A DNA stretch of 64,000 nt from Mesotaenium endlicherianum. Taxonomy: Eukaryota > Streptophyta > Zygnematophyceae > Zygnematales > Mesotaeniaceae. The notes beneath the pieces are model-generated. The model made no database searches, had not been told where the DNA came from, and worked only from the letters and a program-made list of their open reading frames with translations. Each line of letters starts with the position of its first letter. Position 1 is the stretch's first letter. The position numbers and the translations under genes were made by a program. Positions 52,441-60,782 of this stretch are shown piece after piece. The stretch is taken from assembly GCA_009602735.1 (NCBI GenBank), contig WELA01007946.1:1-64000 (forward strand), in the 5' to 3' direction.

Positions 52441-55382
52441 TACTGGTTCGGTTGCTTTGTTTCGTTTTTCACCAGTGCATCATACAACACTTCAACCGGA
52501 TGCAATGCCTTTCGCCCGGTGCCATCCTTGATCTGGTGGCGGCAACTGGTGCCGGGCGCGGCAATGATGGTGTGTGCCGGCTGTTTGCGTACTGTTGGCA
52601 ACAACACCAGTTCCCCTATCTGCATCGACAGGTTATAATGTTCTTTCTCATAGCCGAAAGAACCGGCCATGCCACAACAACCGGAGGGTATGACATCCAC
52701 CTGGTAGTTTTCGGGCAGGGATAATATTTTTACTGAGGGGGCTGTAGAAGAGATGGCTTTTTGCTGGCAATGTCCATGCAATTTGATCTGCTTCTTTTCG
52801 CTGGTGAATTGTTCTTTTTTGATGCGCCCGCTGGCTATTTCACCGGCGATGAATTCATCTATCGTGAAAACGTTTTTAGCTAAATTCTTTGCTGCATTCA
52901 ATTGTTCATCAGATGCCAGGTCGGGGTATTCATCCCTGAAAGTAAGGATGGCCGACGGTTCAATTCCTATTAAAGGAGTGGATTCGGTAATGAGGGGACT
53001 CAAAGCCGCAATATTCCTGTTGATGATCTTTTGTGCATTCCTGATCAGCCCTTTGGAAAGCCAGGTACGGCCGCTTTCTTCGTGTTGCGGGATGATCACT
53101 TCATAGCCTAATTTTTCCAGCAACAATATCGTGGTGATGCCAATATGCGCATCATTGTAATTGGTGAATTCGTCACAAAACAAGTACACCCTTCTCTTGC
53201 CTTTCACTGTCAATGTCGCCTGGTGTTGTTTATACCAGCTTAATAAGGTCTTTGCCGATAATGCAGGCATGCTGCGTTTAACGGCAAACCCCGAGATCTT
53301 TTTGATCAGGGTACCTGTGACCGGGTTGCCGATGATGAAATTATACACCGACGGCATCAGCGATCCTAATTTTGCAGAAGCGGAAAAATTAGCGATCAAC
53401 TTCGACCGGAAGGGTACCCCATTGGCATCATAATACTGCTGCAGGAATTCAGCTTTTAATTTGGCCATGTCTACATTGGAAGGGCATTCAGATTTGCAGG
53501 CTTTACAACTCAAACACAAGTCCATTACATCGTAGATCTCCTGGTGGTTAAAACGGTTTGTTCTTTCCGACCTGGTAAGGAATTCACGCAGGATATTGGC
53601 CCTTGCCCTGGTTGTGTCTTTTTCATCCCTGGTTGCCATGAAAGAAGGACACATCGTTCCACCCGATAGATGTGATTTGCGGCAATCGCCCGACCCATTG
53701 CATTGTTCCGCGTGTTGCAAAATATCCTGCTGATGGAAACGGAAGATGGTATTGAATGCAGGAGTGGATTGCCCCGGTGTGTACCGCAACATCGTATTCA
53801 TAGGCGGTGTGTCAACAATTTTATTCGGGTTGAAGATATTAGCCGGATCCCAAGTATATTTTATTTCCCTTAAAAGCTGGTAATTCTTTTCGCCCACCAT
53901 CTGTTTGATGAACTCTCCACGCAGCCTTCCATCACCATGTTCACCACTCAGCGAGCCCTGGTATTTTTTTACCAGCGTGGCTACTTCTTCTGCAATGGTC
54001 CTGAACAGTTGGTTGCCTTCTGTTGTTTTCAGGTTAATAATAGGCCGGAGATGAATTTCACCCGAGCCGGCATGTGCATAATGTACCGAATATAAACCGT
54101 GCTTTTTCAATATCTCATTGAAATCGCGGATATAAGCAGGCAGGTCATCCACATCAACAGCCGTGTCTTCAATAACGGGAACGGCTTTATCATCGCCGGG
54201 CAAATTACCCAGGAGGCCCAGCCCTGCTTTCCGGAGTGTCCATATTTTCTTTGTGTCCTCTCCAAACAATACAGGGAAATGATAGCCCAGTCCTGCTGCC
54301 CGCATTTCTGCTTCTACAGCTTTTGTTATTTCCAGTATTTCTTCGCGCGTAGATCTTGTAAATTCAATAACGAGGATAGCGCCGGGGTCGCCCTGTACAA
54401 AAAAACGGTTTTTGCTTTGTTCAATATTGTCTTTGGTGCATTCCAATATATAATGATCGATCAATTCACTGGCGCTTGGCCGGTATTTGAGTCCAATGAG
54501 GTTGGCATGCAATGATTCATCTATCGAATTAAAATGAACACAGAGCAATCCTGTTTCCTTCGGGGGCAGTGGTACCAGATTTAATTTTACTTCCGTAATA
54601 AATGCCAGTGTTCCTTCCGAACCGGCTATCAGTTTGCAGAAGTTGAAATCTTCCCCGCCTGCCGTGAAGGGGGCGGTCTCCACTAAAAGGTCAACGGCAT
54701 AACCGGTATTCCTTCTTTCCACTGTTTTTCGGGGAAATTCTTTCCTGATCTCTGCCTGGTTATCGTAGTTGCCTAAGAGGCTGCGTATTTTTTTATAGAT
54801 CGCGCCTTCGAGGTTATCCAATTCACATTTTTCGTGGAAAGCATCGATAGATAAGGCATTGAATACGGCTTCTGAACCATCGCTCAATAAAGCCTTTACT
54901 TCTAATAGATGTTCCCTTGTACTCCTGTACACAACAGAATTGGAACCGCAGGAATTATTACCCACCATGCCGCCGATCATAGCGCGGTTGGCAGTTGAGG
55001 TCTCCGGACCAAATAATAAACCATGTGGTTTCAGGAACAGGTTCAGCTCATCCCGAACTACGCCGGGTTGTACGCGTACCCAGTGTTGGGCGGTGTCCAA
55101 TGCTATTATTTCGGTAAAATATTTCGACACGTCAACAATGATACCGTTGCCCACTACCTGTCCGGCTAAAGAAGTGCCAGCCGTTCTTGGAATAAGTGAA
55201 GTTTTTTCCCTGTTGGCAAAAGCGATCAGTTTCTTCAGGTCTTCTTTTGATTTGGGAACAGCAACCGCCAGTGGCATTTCCCGGTAGGCCGATGCGTCTG
55301 TTGCATACAGGGTACGCATGGTGGTATCGGTATATAGCATCCCTTCTAATTGCTCAGATAGTTCCTGCAGCTTCACATTCAT
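52440..55382 (-). CDS. FAD-linked dehydrogenase fused to 4Fe-4S/CCG domains (D-lactate/glycolate dehydrogenase type)
   Basis: 980 residues from ATG 55382 (MNVKLQELSEQL). Order: FAD-binding type 4 domain (about 35-215, SLIPRTAGTSLAGQVVG, MIGGMVGNNSCGSNS) and oxidase C-terminal domain (to about 535, YAHAGSGEIHLRPI, LSGEHGDGRLRGEF). A ferredoxin part follows (CNGSGDCRK and CLSCKACKSECPSNV, about 570-660), then a CCG domain (HGHCQQKAI and CCGMAGSFGYE) near the end. This fusion resembles YdiJ and LDH-type enzymes that oxidise a 2-hydroxy acid and pass electrons to the quinone pool. Substrate not determinable. The next gene is a surface protein overlapping by one base. Confidence 0.92.
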   Translation of the reverse strand: MNVKLQELSEQLEGMLYTDTTMRTLYATDASAYREMPLAVAVPKSKEDLKKLIAFANREKTSLIPRTAGTSLAGQVVGNGIIVDVSKYFTEIIALDTAQHWVRVQPGVVRDELNLFLKPHGLLFGPETSTANRAMIGGMVGNNSCGSNSVVYRSTREHLLEVKALLSDGSEAVFNALSIDAFHEKCELDNLEGAIYKKIRSLLGNYDNQAEIRKEFPRKTVERRNTGYAVDLLVETAPFTAGGEDFNFCKLIAGSEGTLAFITEVKLNLVPLPPKETGLLCVHFNSIDESLHANLIGLKYRPSASELIDHYILECTKDNIEQSKNRFFVQGDPGAILVIEFTRSTREEILEITKAVEAEMRAAGLGYHFPVLFGEDTKKIWTLRKAGLGLLGNLPGDDKAVPVIEDTAVDVDDLPAYIRDFNEILKKHGLYSVHYAHAGSGEIHLRPIINLKTTEGNQLFRTIAEEVATLVKKYQGSLSGEHGDGRLRGEFIKQMVGEKNYQLLREIKYTWDPANIFNPNKIVDTPPMNTMLRYTPGQSTPAFNTIFRFHQQDILQHAEQCNGSGDCRKSHLSGGTMCPSFMATRDEKDTTRARANILREFLTRSERTNRFNHQEIYDVMDLCLSCKACKSECPSNVDMAKLKAEFLQQYYDANGVPFRSKLIANFSASAKLGSLMPSVYNFIIGNPVTGTLIKKISGFAVKRSMPALSAKTLLSWYKQHQATLTVKGKRRVYLFCDEFTNYNDAHIGITTILLLEKLGYEVIIPQHEESGRTWLSKGLIRNAQKIINRNIAALSPLITESTPLIGIEPSAILTFRDEYPDLASDEQLNAAKNLAKNVFTIDEFIAGEIASGRIKKEQFTSEKKQIKLHGHCQQKAISSTAPSVKILSLPENYQVDVIPSGCCGMAGSFGYEKEHYNLSMQIGELVLLPTVRKQPAHTIIAAPGTSCRHQIKDGTGRKALHPVEVLYDALVKNETKQPNQ

Positions 55383-55674
55383 TGTAAGATCATTTATTTT
55401 TTCTGTTCCGTTACTCAAACAGCCTTTTCATTTTCGGGTTAAATTTAGACGTTTATCTCTGATTTTAAGCTACTTGCGATTTAGGGATACTTACACTCAT
55501 TGATGATGAATTTTGTTTAAATATTCGACATGAATAAATTCTGATGTCGAATCAGTGGCTACGCTTTCTTGTTTAATGTCGAAATTGTGTAACTATTTCG
55601 ACATTAAATAAATTTCACGTCGAATCTTCCTTATTTGGTTCTAATTATCACTAAAATTCATAAATAATACATTT
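55383..55674. other. Intergenic region upstream of the FAD dehydrogenase with operator-like sites
   Basis: Contains no convincing gene. Its main content is the cluster of five GTCGAA words at 55523-55625 (separate entry). A weak -7-like TAAATTTA lies on the minus strand near 55440. Confidence 0.6.
55523..55625. promoter_or_regulatory. Cluster of five phased GTCGAA operator-like sites
   Basis: ATTCGACAT (55523-55531) and ATGTCGAAT (55544-55552) are perfect inverted arms. TTTAATGTCGAAAT (55572-55585) and ATTTCGACATTAAA (55595-55608) are perfect 14-base inverted arms with a nine-base spacer. A fifth word ACGTCGAAT lies at 55617-55625. Start-to-start distances of the core octamers are about 20, 32, 21 and 20 bases, whole turns of the helix. 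No T run follows the arms. This looks like a protein-binding array; the protein is unknown. Confidence 0.6.
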
Positions 55675-55920
55675 TCAATGCTTTAATTGTTCTGGTATAT
55701 TCAAATGGTGGTTTCCGGAGCACTCTGGAAACCGTCGAGTAGTGTAGCGGATGGCGTCGGGAGTGCTCCGGATTCGGTCAAACAGTCGATCGGGCCACTT
55801 TTCGAGCAGTATTGATACTTGTTTCCATACCAATGCCCAGAACCGGCGAGAGTAACGGGGAAGTGCAACACCCACCATAATCCCCACATATACTAACAGC
55901 AGGAATAATTGGATGATCAT
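55675..55920 (-). CDS. Doubtful small membrane-type reading frame
   Basis: 81 codons from ATG 55920. The N-terminus is hydrophobic (MIIQLFLLLVYVGIMVGVAL), the rest basic and rich in Arg. I recognise no family. Its 3' half lies over nested inverted repeats (GGTTTCC 55710 / GGAAACC 55727; CCGGAGCACTC 55715 / GAGTGCTCCGG 55761), which could instead mean a structured RNA or a remnant of a small element. Reported with low confidence. Confidence 0.25.
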   Translation of the reverse strand: MIIQLFLLLVYVGIMVGVALPRYSRRFWALVWKQVSILLEKWPDRLFDRIRSTPDAIRYTTRRFPECSGNHHLNIPEQLKH

Positions 55921-56093
55921 GTGAGACACACAGTAGTGAACAGTACTCCATAAAACTGCTGTCAGGCGAAATAGACTTACTAACTATACAAGACTGGCAT
56001 AGATGCTGATAAAAAGTATATACTACTCAGTGGTTTGCACAACACTTCTGCAGATACTCAGCTTAACTCCATTTTTCGTAAATTGCAGTAGAT
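55921..56093. other. Short spacer before the VWA gene
   Basis: No gene, repeat or clear promoter was found here. TAAATTGC near 56080 is a poor match to the -7 element. Confidence 0.4.
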
Positions 56094-57191
56094 ATGAAAG
56101 GCCATCGTTTTATAAAGTTTGATCCGGCCGAGAGGAGTTTGGATAAGTTTGAACAATTGTTGAACATTTTCATGCAATTGCTCACCTATACCAATGGTGA
56201 TGCTACAGAAGCACTGCAATGGTTGAACGAGCTCGACAGGCAATACCAACTCACCAACCCCGATTATGGTTTGGGCGATTTCATCGATGAACTGAAAGAG
56301 AACGGCTACCTGCAGGAGAACCCGCAGGATGGCACCATCAGCATCACCAAAAAATCAGAACAAACCATCCGCAAACGGAGCCTGGAAGAGATATTCGGTA
56401 AGCTGAAGAAAACCAAACAGGGCAATCACCAGACTTTCAAACCCGGACAGGGCGATGAAACAAACTCAGATACCCGCCCCTTCCAGTTTGGCGATATGCC
56501 GGAACAGATCGATTTTACCGAGAGCATCCGCAACGCACAGATCAATCATGGCGTCAGCAGCTTCAACATGCAGGAAGATGATCTGGTAATCAGGGAAAGT
56601 GATTTCAAAACACAGACTTCTACCGTGCTGATGATCGATATCTCTCACTCGATGATCCTCTATGGAGAAGATCGTATCACGCCTGCCAAGAAAGTAGCCA
56701 TGGCGCTGAGCGAGTTGATCACCACCAAGTACCCGAAAGACACGTTGGATATTGTAGTATTCGGTAATGATGCCTGGAGCATAGAGATCAAAGACCTGCC
56801 TTACCTGCAGGTGGGGCCTTATCATACTAATACCGTAGCTGGCTTGGAACTGGCCATGGATATCCTGCGCAGGCGCAAGAACCCGAACAAGCAGATATTC
56901 ATGATCACCGATGGTAAGCCTACCTGTTTGAAAATAGGAAAGCGTTATTATAAAAATAGTTTTGGTCTCGACAGGAAAGTGGTGAACCGCTGCATCAACC
57001 TGGCGGCCCAGTGCAAGAAATTAAAAATACCCATCACTACTTTCATGATCGCGTCGGATCCTTACTTGCAGAATTTTGTGCAGGAGTTTACAGAGATGAA
57101 CAACGGCAAAGCATTCTTTGCATCCCTCGATAACCTGGGGGCCTTTATATTCAGGGATTTTGAAAGTGGAAAAAGAAAAACAGTATATTAA
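56094..57191 (+). CDS. VWA-domain protein (partner of the AAA+ chelatase-like ATPase)
   Basis: 365 residues, cytoplasmic. The VWA domain is in the C-terminal half (about 170-350). Its metal-binding (MIDAS) residues are visible in MIDISHSMILYGEDRITPAKK (DxSxS, read as MIDISHSM), TNTVAGLELA (Thr) and FMITDGKPT (Asp). The N-terminal part is helical, with LEEIFGKLKKTKQGNHQTFK. Such proteins pair with MoxR/Mg-chelatase-type AAA+ ATPases. The gene for one follows after 118 bases, most of them a REP-like repeat. Confidence 0.85.
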   Translation: MKGHRFIKFDPAERSLDKFEQLLNIFMQLLTYTNGDATEALQWLNELDRQYQLTNPDYGLGDFIDELKENGYLQENPQDGTISITKKSEQTIRKRSLEEIFGKLKKTKQGNHQTFKPGQGDETNSDTRPFQFGDMPEQIDFTESIRNAQINHGVSSFNMQEDDLVIRESDFKTQTSTVLMIDISHSMILYGEDRITPAKKVAMALSELITTKYPKDTLDIVVFGNDAWSIEIKDLPYLQVGPYHTNTVAGLELAMDILRRRKNPNKQIFMITDGKPTCLKIGKRYYKNSFGLDRKVVNRCINLAAQCKKLKIPITTFMIASDPYLQNFVQEFTEMNNGKAFFASLDNLGAFIFRDFESGKRKTVY

Positions 57192-57214
57192 CATCAACCG
57201 TCATCAATATCAAA

Positions 57215-57293
57215 CGTCATCCCGAGCGCAGCCGAGGGATCTCACTGAACACTCAGCAGATCCTTCGACTCGCTTCGCTCGCTCAGGATGACG
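57215..57293. repeat. REP-like palindromic repeat, copy 4
   Basis: CGTCATCCCGAGCGCAGCCG...GGATCT then TCCTTCGACTCGCTTCGC...CAGGATGACG. It lies between the VWA gene and the AAA+ gene, which otherwise look like one operon. Confidence 0.9.
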
Positions 57294-57309
57294 ATAGGAA
57301 AAACAGACC

Positions 57310-58860
57310 ATGAACATCCAGCATATTAAAACACTCGGTGAATTAAAAAATTCCGGGTATCAGCCAAGATCGATCAAAGAAGAAGTCCGCAGCAACCTGA
57401 TAGAAAAGATCAGGAACAAAGAAAACCCTTTCACAGGTATTATGGGATATGAAGACACTGTGATACCCGACACAGAAAGGGCGCTGTTGAGCAAGCACAA
57501 TATCCTTTTCCTGGGTCTCCGGGGACAGGCCAAAACCCGTATGGCCCGGCAAATGGTGGATCTTTTAGACGAATACATCCCGGTGATCGCAGGAAGTGAA
57601 GTGAACGATGACCCGCTGAATCCTTTGAGCAAATTCGGAAGGGATATGGTGGCCGAGCATGGCGATGAAACACCTGTGCAGTGGCTGCACAGGAGCGATC
57701 GCTATGGAGAAAAACTGGCCACACCCGATGTAAGTGTGGCCGACCTGATCGGCGATATCGATCCCATCAAAGCCGCCAACCTCAAGCTGAGTTTTGCAGA
57801 TGAAAAAGTGATCCATTACGGCATCATCCCCCGCAGCAACCGCGGCATTTTTGTGATCAACGAATTGCCCGACCTGCAGGCGCGCATACAAGTTTCGCTG
57901 TTCAATATTTTGCAGGAAGGAGATATACAAATACGCGGTTTCAAACTGCGCATGCCCCTGGATATTTTATTTGTGTTCACTGCCAACCCCGAAGATTATA
58001 CCAACAGGGGAAGCATTGTAACACCGCTGAAAGACCGGATAGAAAGCCAGATACTCACGCATTATCCGAAAGACATAGAAACGGCGTTGATGATCACCGA
58101 ACAGGAAGCAGACGTGCCGCAGGCTCAACAAGAGATTGTGCAAGTGAGTGAGCTGATAAAAAGACTCATCGAACAGGTAGCATTTGAAGCGAGGGTGAAT
58201 GAATACGTTGACAAGAAAAGCGGCGTGAGCGCCCGCCTCAGCATCGCTGCCTATGAAAATGCGATCAGCAGCGCAGAAAGAAGGACCATCCTGTTCCGCG
58301 AAAAACACACGCAGGTATGGATCAGCGATTTAACAGGGATCATCCCCGCCATCACCGGTAAAATAGAACTGGTGTACGAAGGCGAACAGGAAGGCCCTTA
58401 CCAGGTGGCCCTGAACCTGCTCGACAAATCGATCCGTACTGTTTTCTCACAATATTTTCCCAATCCCGATCAGCTCAAGAAAAAAAGAAATACCGGCAAA
58501 CGTTCTACAGAAGAAAAAGAACCGGAGAACCCGTACAGAGCCATCATCCGCTGGTTCGATGCAGGCAATCACCTCGACCTGCTGCTCGATATGAAAGACG
58601 AAGAGCGTGTGGCTAAACTTTACCAGGTAAGCGGACTACACGCGGTGGTTAAAAAATATTACCCGCAAGCCAATGAGCAGGAAACGACTTTGCTCATGGA
58701 ATTGCTGCTGCACGGTCTCGCCGCTTATTCCATGCTCAGCAAAAAAATGATCGGCGCAAGAATTGAGTTCAAAGACCTGATGGGCAGCATGATGAACCTG
58801 AACCAGCTGGAACTCGGCGAAGAAACCGATGAACCGGATGGAGATGATTACCAGTCATAG
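57310..58860 (+). CDS. AAA+ ATPase of the magnesium-chelatase/MoxR type
   Basis: 516 residues. The AAA+ module covers about residues 40-340. The P-loop is G69-L-R-G-Q-A-K75-T76, with Ala at the position that is usually Gly before the Lys. The Walker B region is FVINELPDLQ, sensor 1 is in DILFVFTANPEDYTNRGS, and an arginine-finger region is near PLKDRIESQI. A lid with VSARLSIAAYENAISSAERR follows, then a helical C-terminal part. It resembles the ChlI-like subunit of chelatase-type complexes, which work with a VWA partner; no porphyrin-biosynthesis gene is near. Substrate unknown. Confidence 0.85.
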   Translation: MNIQHIKTLGELKNSGYQPRSIKEEVRSNLIEKIRNKENPFTGIMGYEDTVIPDTERALLSKHNILFLGLRGQAKTRMARQMVDLLDEYIPVIAGSEVNDDPLNPLSKFGRDMVAEHGDETPVQWLHRSDRYGEKLATPDVSVADLIGDIDPIKAANLKLSFADEKVIHYGIIPRSNRGIFVINELPDLQARIQVSLFNILQEGDIQIRGFKLRMPLDILFVFTANPEDYTNRGSIVTPLKDRIESQILTHYPKDIETALMITEQEADVPQAQQEIVQVSELIKRLIEQVAFEARVNEYVDKKSGVSARLSIAAYENAISSAERRTILFREKHTQVWISDLTGIIPAITGKIELVYEGEQEGPYQVALNLLDKSIRTVFSQYFPNPDQLKKKRNTGKRSTEEKEPENPYRAIIRWFDAGNHLDLLLDMKDEERVAKLYQVSGLHAVVKKYYPQANEQETTLLMELLLHGLAAYSMLSKKMIGARIEFKDLMGSMMNLNQLELGEETDEPDGDDYQS

Positions 58861-58874
58861 TAAGTTGCCCACGA

Positions 58875-59438
58875 TCAGATCCTGATACCGAATGATACAC
58901 CGCCGTAAAGGAATACAGAAGAGTTGGGTGTTTTCACGGGACTTAAAAATACACGCGAAGTGAAACCTCTTTTGAGCGGCTGGTACCTGTATCCCAACGT
59001 AGCATGCCAGATCATGTCATCCGGACGATCAGGCGCAGTTGCAGGCGTTGATTCATCTTTCTCTGTAACAGCCGGATTGGAAGACATGTTACCCAGGAAA
59101 GTCATGCCGGCGCCCAGTTCAAAATAATTGCCTTCTTTACCCATGAGGTAATTCAGCTCTAACGGAAAAGTAAGGTGGGGCTTGGTTTCTGTGAGTATAT
59201 CTGATACAGGTTTAGATAGCAGGATAGTGCCCAGCCCTGCTCTGAAACCGAAACCTTTTTCACCGGTGAAACGCCGGTCGTAATTGACGGAAATAATTCC
59301 TCCGGGACCGCCAATATCGCCATAGATATTCAACGCAGGCCCTGCAACGGGAAGAGCCGACTGTTTGATTTGAGCACTGGCAGTAGTATAAAAGATGAGC
59401 AAGCAGCATGCCCATAAAAGGTTTAGCCTTGTTCTCAT
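58875..59438 (-). CDS. Small outer-membrane barrel-like protein
   Basis: 187 residues. Signal peptide about 1-22 (LLWACCLLIFYTTASAQ). The mature part has alternating aromatic strands: GIISVNYDRRF, GFGFRAGLGTILL, LTFPLELNYLMGK, YFELGAGMTFLG, WHATLGYRYQP, and it ends in the aromatic/hydrophobic strand VSFGIRI. This pattern fits an eight-stranded outer-membrane barrel. No named family recognised. Convergent with the AAA+ gene. Confidence 0.75.
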   Translation of the reverse strand: MRTRLNLLWACCLLIFYTTASAQIKQSALPVAGPALNIYGDIGGPGGIISVNYDRRFTGEKGFGFRAGLGTILLSKPVSDILTETKPHLTFPLELNYLMGKEGNYFELGAGMTFLGNMSSNPAVTEKDESTPATAPDRPDDMIWHATLGYRYQPLKRGFTSRVFLSPVKTPNSSVFLYGGVSFGIRI

Positions 59439-59503
59439 AGTACTTGTTTCTGTATCTATGATACGGGCCTAAAAGTGTGTGTTGCCTGTAAAGAAAAATC
59501 TTG

Positions 59504-60631
59504 TCAGATCATGTCCTTCAGTTTCTCTACCACCGCATCGATCTCGGCCTTTGTATTGTTTTTGCTGAAGGAGAAGCGAACAGTAACCTGGTTGGGATTG
59601 TGGTTGATGGCGCGGATCACATGTGAGCCTTGATCGGCCCCGCTGGTGCAGGCGCTGCCACCGCTGGCGCATATATTGTTGATGTCGAGGTTGAACAGGA
59701 TCATCTCGCTTTTTTCTGTCTTGGGAAAACTTACACTCAATACCGTATAAAGACTGCGACCCAAAGGATCACCATTGAAAGAAATACCCTTGATGTGTTT
59801 TTTCAACTGTTCCATCAGGTACACTTTCAATCCTTTAATATAACTGCTGTCTTGCTCATAATGAGTAGTAGCCAGCTCCAGCGCTTTGGCGAAACCAACG
59901 ATGCCGTATAAATTTTCAGTACCGGCACGCATATTCCTTTCCTGGCTGCCGCCATGTACAAAGGGTTTGATCTTTACATTCTCATTAATATACAGCAGCC
60001 CTACGCCTTTGGGGCCGTGGAACTTATGACCGGCGCCGGTAATGAAATGCACCGGTGTATTGCGCAGGTCGAAGGGGAAATGCCCAACGGTCTGCACGGT
60101 ATCGCTGTGAAAAATGGCTCCGTATAATTTACACAATTCTCCTACGGCGTGTATGTCGAGCATATTGCCAATCTCGTTGTTCGCATGCATCAGCGTAACC
60201 AGGCATTTTTCTTCGCTTTCGGCCAGGATATGCTCCAGGTCTTCCATGTCTATATGTCCGTTCGGCAACAGTTTTACATAGCTCAGCGCTGCTTCGCCAT
60301 TATGGTACAAATATTCCACTGTATGCGTGGTGGCATGGTGTTCAATAACGGAAGAGATGATATGCTTGCAGCCCAGGTCGCGCACGGCGGCTGTAATGGC
60401 CGTATTGCTGCTCTCGGTACCGCCGCTGGTAAAGAATATTTCTGCAGGATGTGCATTCAGCGTCTTGGCCACCGATTTCCGTGCATTCTCCACTGCCAGC
60501 CGGCTTTCGCGCCCATAGCTGTAAATAGAAGAGGGATTGCCGAAATGGGTGGTCAGGTAAGGCATCATAGCCTCCAGCACCTGCGGGTCTAATGCAGTAG
60601 TGGCTGCATTGTCGAAATAAATTCTTTCCAT
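59504..60631 (-). CDS. Cysteine desulfurase (NifS/IscS type)
   Basis: 375 residues from ATG 60631 (MERIYFDNAATTALDP). PLP enzyme that takes sulfur from cysteine for iron-sulfur clusters and thio-tRNAs. The PLP lysine is in TGAGHKFHGPKGVG, and the persulfide cysteine in the loop ASGGSACTSGADQGSHVI marks the class I enzyme. Asn/Gln contacts are in HANNEIGN and HSDTVQTVGH. No iscU or sufE is adjacent. It starts just inside a REP-like repeat border. Confidence 0.93.
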   Translation of the reverse strand: MERIYFDNAATTALDPQVLEAMMPYLTTHFGNPSSIYSYGRESRLAVENARKSVAKTLNAHPAEIFFTSGGTESSNTAITAAVRDLGCKHIISSVIEHHATTHTVEYLYHNGEAALSYVKLLPNGHIDMEDLEHILAESEEKCLVTLMHANNEIGNMLDIHAVGELCKLYGAIFHSDTVQTVGHFPFDLRNTPVHFITGAGHKFHGPKGVGLLYINENVKIKPFVHGGSQERNMRAGTENLYGIVGFAKALELATTHYEQDSSYIKGLKVYLMEQLKKHIKGISFNGDPLGRSLYTVLSVSFPKTEKSEMILFNLDINNICASGGSACTSGADQGSHVIRAINHNPNQVTVRFSFSKNNTKAEIDAVVEKLKDMI

Positions 60632-60657
60632 AGCACTGCAAAAGTAAACAATTTGAT

Positions 60658-60771
60658 CGTCACCCTGAGCGAGCAAAGCGAGTCGAAGGGGCTGCTGAAC
60701 ATTCGGGCAGATCCCTCGGCTGCGCCCTTCGACTCGCTTTGCTCGCTCAGGGTGACGACCTCGGGATGACG
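60658..60771. repeat. REP-like palindromic repeat, copy 5
   Basis: Begins CGTCACCCTGAGCGAGCAAAGCG and ends CGGGATGACG. Its left half matches the right half of the other copies, so the order is reversed relative to copies 2-4. It lies between glmM and the cysteine desulfurase gene. Confidence 0.88.
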
Positions 60772-60782
60772 TTCTAAGAGGG

